Source of the DNA: Plazaster borealis
Lineage: Eukaryota > Echinodermata > Asteroidea > Forcipulatida > Labidiasteridae
Direction of reading: 5' to 3'
Length of the DNA stretch: 64,000 nt
NCBI GenBank assembly: GCA_021014325.1
Contig: CM037463.1
Coordinates: 8,191,001 to 8,255,000 of the forward strand
In this document: positions 57,763 to 64,000 of the stretch, in pieces
Position numbering within the stretch: position 1 is the first letter of the stretch
Layout: each line of letters opens with the position of its first letter
The notes under the pieces: model-generated
What the model was told of the DNA's origin: nothing
The model's input: only the letters and a program-made list of their open reading frames with translations
Database searches by the model: none
Program-made: the position numbers and the translations under genes

Positions 57763-58164
57763 TACGGAGCCCCTAAAGGGACAATAAAACAAATAATAGT
57801 ACAACAAAGTATCTCGTGCGCACGACATCATGATCTCGTGCGCACTGTTTGTTAACAATAGGCATAGCCGTGCGCTATATATTTTTTCCTACGAACTTTT
57901 TGTCCCCATAATATTGGAAATTAACATGGGCTGGAGGAGGATGATTCAAAAGAGGGCGCTATCAAAAGAAGTTTGTACACAGTTCGCCGTATGGGGGGAC
58001 AAAAAGTTCGTAGGAAAAAAATCTCGCTAGCCGTGCATGCTGGAGAGATTTCTCTGACTGTGTCCTCGGGGTGTGTGTGGGATAATGCGCACGAGATAAA
58101 AAAATGTCGTGCGCACGAGATTTATTAATATTATTTTGTTAAATGTCCCTTTGGGGGCTCCGTA
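57763..58164. mobile_element. TACGGAGCCCCTAAAGGGACA MITE hosting a nested element
   Basis: Outer inverted ends tacggagcccctaaagggac and gtccctttgggggctccgta. Sub-terminal ctcgtgcgcacgacat words occur on both sides. Without the nested 154-bp element and one target copy it is about 240 bp. Confidence 0.8.
57874..58027. mobile_element. GCGAGATTT-type MITE with 9-bp target duplication, second copy
   Basis: 154 bp, left end gctatatattttttcctacg, right end cgtaggaaaaaaatctcgc, flanked by tagccgtgc (57865-57873 and 58028-58036). Core cgccctctt/aagagggcgc as in the first copy. Nested in the element at 57763-58164. Confidence 0.85.
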
Positions 58165-58591
58165 TTTTCTGAACTGATACCGAAACAAATTTTTGAAGAA
58201 GTTTTGACCATAACGACACATAAATGGCTAGTATCTTCTCTTTAAATCGTAGTTATTAATGAGGTTGTCATAAAATCAAAATTAAATATATACACCGATT
58301 TGTCTACTTGCTTTGAAGGTACAGTATGCCTTACCGCTCGCCAGCTTTTCAAGCCTTTAGAAGGCCGAAGTAAATACAGAAGAACAGTAAAACAAAAAAA
58401 CCTAAATAAATACTCTACTGAACTGATAAATCTCATTCCCTTTTTTTCAAATCTGAATTATTTTCTAAAATTATCTAGACCATGTAATTATCTCCGTAAT
58501 AAGTTGAGATGGTTCTTGTGGAAAAACACCGGCAGTGTCTGCAATTCCTTGCCTAGTGCATGTTTCCCTCCATCCTACAATCTAGACTGTT

Positions 58592-58795
58592 TTAAAGGTA
58601 TTGTACACTTTTGGTAACAGCTCAAAATCAGTGTCCACATTTTGTGTGATTCAACATATGCATGAACAAATACACCTGTGAAAGTTTGAGCTTAATTGGT
58701 CATCGAGGTCACGAGAAAATAGTGAAAAGAGATCTTATGTGTTTTCTGGTGTTTTTTTCAAATTATCGCGCGTGATAAAAACTTTTGTTTTACTC
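58592..58795. mobile_element. TTAAAGG MITE, family C fragment downstream of mucin 2
   Basis: Left end tttaaaggtattgtacactt and about 200 bp of family C core. The right half is absent. Confidence 0.65.
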
Positions 58796-58941
58796 AGCTT
58801 CCCTGGGTTATTTTCATCTTGTAGCCCCTCACCAAGAGTGGCTTTTAGCCTTGTTGTGTCGCATGTCTGTATAGAGACAGGTAGGCCTACATGGTTTAAA
58901 AGATTGTTTAAATCACAATGTAAAGATTCAAAATCCTACTA

Positions 58942-58947
58942 TTTATT
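58942..58947 (-). terminator. Candidate polyadenylation signal of mucin 2
   Basis: AATAAA on the minus strand about 74 bases after the stop codon. First canonical hexamer downstream. Confidence 0.5.
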
Positions 58948-59020
58948 TTCTATTAAAAAAGAAAGAAAAAGAAAAGAAAAGCATGTTTCCTCTACCTATG
59001 AGTATTCGATCTATGGGGAG

Positions 59021-59229
59021 CTATTTATGCTCGACCACCACACCATCACCGTGTCCGTCCTCAGCGTCCCGCTGTGCCGTTGGTTGTAACTCCTGAGTAC
59101 TTTGGGTAACCTTAGATCTGCCTCCCTTACACTTCATGATAGCGAACGCAATGATGGCGATTATGAGAAGACCACCCAAAACTGACCCGACTACTAAACC
59201 GGCTTTTTTTCCGGTCGACCAACCAGCAC
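59021..59229 (-). CDS. Mucin 2 terminal exon: membrane helix and cytoplasmic tail
   Basis: Acceptor ccaccag, phase 1, stop TAG. After GAGWSTGKKAG comes a hydrophobic stretch (VVGSVLGGLLIIAIIAFAIM) and a tail starting KCKGGRSK. The tail is Gln/Thr-rich, then acidic, ending GVVVEHK. A juxtamembrane Cys (MKCK) could be palmitoylated (inference). Confidence 0.88.
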
Positions 59230-62200
59230 CTGGTGGTTGAACAGACAAGATTTTCCACAAGTGTTAAACTTTGTTCACGGAATAAAGTTACTAAACGGGT
59301 GTCACACACACCTCTGAGAAAACTGGCCGTGTTGCTGATGTGATAATGGCATCGATACAGAACAATAATATGATGGGTTTGAACACACGCCCTTCTGATA
59401 TTATCTGAACTGCTAAATTGCTCGTGTGGTAAGAAACGAAAAACCAAAAACTAAAAACGGTTAAAGGTATTATGGTCGAGCTGATGAAATAGTCGGAGAG
59501 AGTAAACATGTTTTTTTGTAATCAACCATGTACATGAAATAACAAACCTGTGAAAATGTGGGCTTAATCCGTTATGTGAGTCAGGAGAAAACAGTGAAAA
59601 ATCATTTACAATAAGTCAGCATGTAAACACATTGTCCTTATTGGTTTTAACAACCGAAATCAGCTGTTGCGTTTTCTATAGGTTTTCAGATACAGTTTTC
59701 TCGAATAATATGATTTCAGAGGAAAATATTTCACAGAAAAAATACTTCTAGTATGAATTTCATAATCAGTGAGCTTTCAGACTAATTTTTTTAAAATAAT
59801 CTTTACCATCCCTGTATAATACCTATAAATTAGATTCCACTGGTGCTCGTTAAAATTACACATGCGTCGGTTATTTCCTTAATTTGTACATTTCAACGGC
59901 AACGCCAAAAACCATGGGTCGATGAACATCTGAAACATTGGCTCGCATGTGTAAATTATCACTGAAATCTCCCTGAAAATCGTAAATGTTCCTTTGGAAG
60001 TATAGGTTTCAGTTTTATTAATAGGTTTCACTTACCTGATGGTTCCTTTTCAGTTGTCTCTGCAATTGTAAAAAAAAATCGAATAAGGTAACGAATAGAA
60101 CAACATGAACTCAGAATGTGTACGATTTTGCTGAAAATTATATCACAGAAAAGCCCCGAATGCATACGCCGGTCTTGCAGTGAATACTCATGAGTCATGA
60201 TGAGTAACTTTACAGACAACAGACAATTTACAAAGAGAAAAAGTTTTCAAATTTCTATTTGTAAACAGTTTTCTTGAGGAGTTTAAGACTTTTTTTTAGA
60301 GAAAAGTAACTCCTCTGCTACCGAAGTGTTCCTCGCCTCCAAGTTGCTTGTAAAAAAAAAAAATCCCATGTGTTACATGGCCGGTAAACATCACCACACG
60401 AGCAAAATCATGTTGCTAATGTTTGATGAGCTTTCTTTTGAAATAAATGCATTGGAATAGACAAAACCTAGCGATACCAACGGACCCTCAATTTATCCAT
60501 TTGGACGAAAGGGAGCCACGTGCTTTTGCCTCAAAGGTCTCAGGGGTTCTTCCTTATCCAGCGGTGAAACTAGGGTAAAATATTAGAGGGAGGGAAGGTG
60601 GCACAAGGGGTACACAATGTGTGTCTAGGGGGCACTTCTGGCCAATTAAAATGGTAGTTTCCGTCTTTATTTTTCTCAAGCAGGTCCCTATTTAGCGCCC
60701 TTGTTATGCCATTTACTTTTTGTATGAGATATTCTAACGTGAAGGTAAAGACTAGATTTTCTGCGTGTAAATTGAAAAATAGTTTGTTTCAAAAACAATG
60801 AGGTTATAAAAGCTTGTATAAAGTAACACATTATTCTCGTAATGTCAAATCTCAAAGGTTCAGATTTCAAATGGAGGGGAGGGGGTTCATGAACATCAAT
60901 TCGACCCAACTTTACAACTTTGAAATTGTAACTCACCCTCTAATGTAAATGAAGTTGTATCTACTGTCATACCAGTACTTTTGGAGTTCTTTAAGCTTTC
61001 CACGAGAAAGTCCTTGAGTTTATCCACACTATAGGTTGCCTCGGCTTCAAATTCGAGATAAAAAGCCGCCACAATACTTCCTTCCGTAAAATTTGTTACT
61101 TTGCATTCGACCATTCTGCCCAAAGAAGGCTCGCTGGTCGCAGCAGTGAGCTGTAGAGAGTCAAAAAGGAATAGGTTATTTACGACGAGGTCCATCGGCT
61201 CGTTTTACACAGATGAAGGGGAGACTTTGGAACGCTAGGTGGCAGCAGACTTACCAGGTAAATTTCCATTGTTACGTAGTCCTGAGCATACGCACACTAC
61301 CGAGAACAATGGATTTACCTGGTAAGTCTGCTGCCACTTAGCGTCCCAAAAGTGGTGGTTCAAAGAACTAAAGATGCATCCCTCTATCAGTCCTTCAGTC
61401 TGGAACCATTTTCATACAGCTGTTCAGCTTCGCATTTTTTTGTTTTCTGCTGAGCTGATCAGGGAACCAATTACAGACATACCAATGTTGGCATTTTGGC
61501 TGGTAACATGTTTCTCCAAAGCAATATTTTTGACTGTGCTAAGCAGAAATTTGAATCCAGGTTCTCCACTGAGCATCTTCTTTAGTACTGTAGAGATACC
61601 AAGTGCACCTTCAGAGTTCTTAGACCTGATGCAACTTTCTTATTTGCTTTAAATTGTTTGTGTCGGCGACCTTTTGACATTTCTCTTTTCCGTTTGGCTT
61701 TCGGAGAGAACACACACACTTATCTGTAAATTTTCTCTGGGTAAGCATGACATACGAAGTGTAGACCTGAGAACAAAAGAGGTCCACATCACAAGACAGG
61801 GTTTTGAAACACTATGTGGACTAAGACACGTCCACACAGTGTTTTCACCTGTGTTTAAGAATATGTTTTTTCTCTAAGTGCACAGAACAAAGGAATGTCC
61901 ACAGAGGGTATGTATTAGTAATGTGTTTTGTATAGAGAGCAGCGCTCTTGCCTTGCTCTATACCGTTTATGATCTGAGAGGGATAATGTTGTTGAGCCGC
62001 AGTGAGTATCGTTTGGGGTTATTAAGTTATTCTATCTGAATGATTATTTATTTTTATTAGGGATAGAGTCGTCGTTATTGTCTTAAAGGTATCGTACACG
62101 TTTGGTAATGACTCCAGACAAATATTAGCATAAAAACTTACTTGGTAACAAGCAACGGACAGCTGTTGATAGTATAAAACATTGTAGGAAACGACTCCCT

Positions 62201-64000
62201 CTGAAGTAACGTAGTTTTTGAGAAATAGGTAATTTCTCACTAAAATAATAAAAAGTTCTTGCAAGAAGTTTTTATGCGTATCTGAAAGCACACCAATTTG
62301 TGCAACAAGGGTATTTTTTCTTACATCATTTTCTTGCAACTTTGATGACCAATTGAGCCCAAATTTTCACAGGCTTGTTATGTTACGCATATGTTGGGAT
62401 ACACCAAATGAGAACACTGGTCTTTGACACTTACCAAACGTGTACGAAGCCTTTAAACAACTTAATACCACGTGTCGACCAGCTGTGACTTTCACACATT
62501 CCGTTGTGCTGTGCTTTTATATTGTGTACTGCTACTTTCTTGTGAGGAATAAATTAGTTGCTGGAGAATTATATTTTACATTATGACTTCTTATATTGTG
62601 AACTTTCTATAATTATTGGTATAATAATGCTCGGCCTTTTTCACCAGAGGACCGTCCCTCCACCCCCCCCCCATACGACGGTGACCGATCACTTCATTGT
62701 CACGATATGTGCTCAAATAGTGTACACACTTGGCCAGTTTGTCTCTTTGTTTTGTGGTGCCCAGGCGAATACACTATAATCTCTATGTGGGGGTCTTCAG
62801 AATGCTATTTTCTCAACATTTGACAGTATGCCAGGACGGAACTATTTCTCTTGAAGATTGGTTAGCCTGTAGCTGTTTTTTTAACTTGATACAAATCAGT
62901 GAGGTATCAGATTTTAAAAATAATTCAATTTCGATAACTGCAGGTGGTATTGTCTTATAAAGCATCTTTCTTTCTTTCTTTCTTTTTCTAATACAATTCA
63001 CGATAAATACCTCATATCCACACAGGGGCGACTCGCTATTCTTGCATACTTACTGCATTGCAGACAAGATTTTGCATGACCGTGAACTGGCTGTCCTCGG
63101 GGTCGTTTAACTCTTCTGTGAAATTAGCTTCATCGCTGCCAATCTTGGTTATTTTTAACGTCCCCTCGAACATCCTCAGAACTTGATAAAAAAATAGTTA
63201 TAAAATCAATTTAATTGTATTCAGAACAATTGTCGTTGGGGGGGGGGCAGAGTAATTCTGAGTATTTGTACATTATTATCAAAATGTTGACCATCTGTGC
63301 ACGACATCGGTAAGTTTGGAAAACAAAAATAATATTCCCGAATTTGCACATAGCTTACATGATATAAAGATGGTATAATGATGGAAAACTTCACTTGAAA
63401 TACTTTTGCCTGAAATGCTATATGTTTTTGAAAAACGAGTCAAACCAAAACTCTACGTTTGAAAACAGTGTCACTGTTTTTCTCGTGACTCCAACCGATG
63501 GAGCTTAAATTTAAAGTATATTTTATATCCGATATGTCAAGTACTGTATATTTTGGGTGACACAAAGCGGGAAAACTAGTTTTTAACACTTTTGTCTATG
63601 TGCTTCAAGAAAACTTCTCCTTCAGCAGATTTTGCAATTTTCAGAGGTGGCAAAGTTGACGTTAGAAGCTTCCACATTAATTTACGCCAATGTTAAGCCT
63701 AGATTTTCATTGTTCCACTTAAAAACAATTCTGATGTTTTGCAACAAAAGGTTAAAATAATATACAACACTTTTAATTGTTGTTTCTTTGGATGGATTTA
63801 TGGATTGTATTACACCAAAGATATATCACACTTTCCTCCTTATTTCAAAAGTTTGTTGCACATTAATATTTATTGAGTCGCTTACTTTTATTTCCTGGAG
63901 CGCTCGTCTTGTCAGCCTCCGCTGTTACAATTTTATCAGTCTTTGTTTTCTCAGTTGGTTTCAAAGTCGTCCCAACACCCGTGGCTTGTGTTGTAGAAAT
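59021..64000 (-). CDS. Second SEA-domain transmembrane mucin (3' part of gene, 5 exons in window)
   Basis: Minus-strand exons >64000-63886, 63181-63054, 61150-60937, 60059-60036 and 59229-59021 join to 690 bases, 229 residues and a TAG stop. Order: Thr/Lys-rich segment, SEA domain, short linker, membrane helix, cytoplasmic tail of about 40 residues. The SEA domain has the GSIVA motif at the cleavage position. The intron in the middle of the SEA domain is at the same place and phase as in the mucin at 35639-48816, as are the linker and membrane exons, so the two are tandem paralogues. The repeat or Ser/Thr-rich ectodomain and start lie beyond the window. The tail differs from that of the first mucin. 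Confidence 0.88.
59459..59996. mobile_element. Decayed TTAAAGG element, family C-like, in the last intron of mucin 2
   Basis: Begins ggttaaaggtattatgg and contains the family words acaaacctgtgaaaatgtgg and tcaggagaaaacagtgaaa. The right end is unclear, near aatgttcctttgg. Confidence 0.4.
60036..60059 (-). CDS. Mucin 2 micro-exon: 24-base linker
   Basis: Acceptor ttgcag after a T-rich tract, donor gtaagt, phase 1 to 1. Encodes ETTEKEPS. Very short, but it keeps the frame, has good splice sites and occupies the same place as the 42-base linker exon of the paralogue. Confidence 0.7.
60937..61150 (-). CDS. Mucin 2 exon: second half of SEA domain
   Basis: 214 bases, acceptor ctctacag, donor gtgagt, phase 0 in and 1 out. 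Begins LTAATSEPSLGRMVECKV, contains NFTEGSIVAAFYLEFEAEAT with the GSIVA cleavage-type site and an N-glycosylation sequon (NFT), and ends VDTTSFTLE. This matches the paralogue's SEA half in length, phase and motif order. Confidence 0.9.
61228..61350. mobile_element. Foldback MITE upstream of a mucin 2 exon
   Basis: Arms ttggaacgctaggtggcagc, agacttaccaggtaaat and aacaatggatttacctggta, agtctgctgccacttagcgt. About 123 bp with a loop of about 45 bp. In the SEA intron, 78 bp from the exon at 61150. Confidence 0.75.
62083..62456. mobile_element. TTAAAGG MITE, family A, in an intron of mucin 2
   Basis: Ends ttaaaggtatcgtacacg and cgtgtacgaagcctttaaa. Full-length copy within the SEA-splitting intron (61151-63053). 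Confidence 0.85.
63054..63181 (-). CDS. Mucin 2 exon: first half of SEA domain
   Basis: 128 bases, acceptor atcaag, donor gtaagt, phase 1 in and 0 out. Encodes RMFEGTLKITKIGSDEANFT, then EELNDPEDSQFTVMQNLV and CNA. It aligns with the KFTGKFRILIVDG...LDDPNS segment of the large mucin. The acceptor tract is A/T-rich rather than strongly pyrimidine-rich, so its exact border is slightly less certain. Confidence 0.82.
63290..63610. mobile_element. Decayed family C-like MITE
   Basis: Internal words (gcacatagcttacatgatat, aaagatggtataatgatgg, tttctcgtgactccaaccga) match family C cores, but both ends have decayed. Confidence 0.4.
63886..64000 (-). CDS. Mucin 2 exon: Thr/Lys-rich ectodomain end (partial)
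   Basis: Open to the window edge, donor gtaagc, phase 1 out. Encodes ISTTQATGVGTTLKPTEKTK and TDKIVTAEADKTSAPGNK. Thr-rich and Cys-free like a mucin stalk. In the large mucin this region and the first SEA strands share one exon; here an intron separates them. Confidence 0.75.

Larger units (their letters stand above)
48817..59020. other. Intergenic region between the two mucin genes
   Basis: 5' flank of the large mucin, then MITEs, SINE, foldback elements, a T/C-rich array and a triple 70-bp repeat. No exon could be supported. A GC-richer candidate at 51656-51762 is discussed as a finding. Confidence 0.55.

Overview
This window is animal (metazoan) nuclear DNA and not microbial: genes are split into many short exons with GT/AG borders, consistent phases and long AT-rich introns, and DNA between exons is crowded with short non-autonomous transposons and tRNA-derived SINEs. 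The encoded proteins (TSPN, TSP1 and EGF modules; single-pass mucins with a SEA domain) are deuterostome-like. An echinoderm, perhaps a starfish, is my best guess, but that rests on overall character and not on a diagnostic match.

Layout. (1) Plus strand, 3278-30446: the 3' part of a large extracellular matrix-type gene. Fourteen exons (879 residues in the window) encode, in order, a TSPN/laminin-G-like domain, a Thr/Pro-rich linker, two TSP1 repeats, six EGF modules, a Pro-rich linker and a cysteine-poor C-terminal module resembling half of an EMI domain. The 5' end and signal peptide lie upstream of 3278 and were not found. (2) 30447-35638: a spacer with a telomere-like minisatellite and MITEs. 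(3) Minus strand, 48816-35639: a complete five-exon gene for a transmembrane mucin of 2340 residues. It has a signal peptide, a His-rich N-terminus, 36 copies of a 44-residue Ser/Thr and Asp-rich repeat in one 6.5-kb exon, a SEA domain with a GSVIA cleavage-type motif, one membrane helix and a short tail. (4) Minus strand, >64000-59021: the 3' part of a second SEA-domain transmembrane mucin. It is a tandem paralogue of the first, with the same intron inside the SEA domain and the same linker-exon and membrane-exon plan.

The two mucins probably form a local cluster of cell-surface glycoproteins read towards the left, convergent with the matrix gene. Much of the rest is repeats: several families of about 350-400 bp MITEs with TTAAAGG ends, a small element with intact 9-bp target duplications, foldback elements whose arms are GGCTCC-type arrays, nested insertions and three SINEs. 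All exon calls are manual; no database search, expression data or gene predictor was available.
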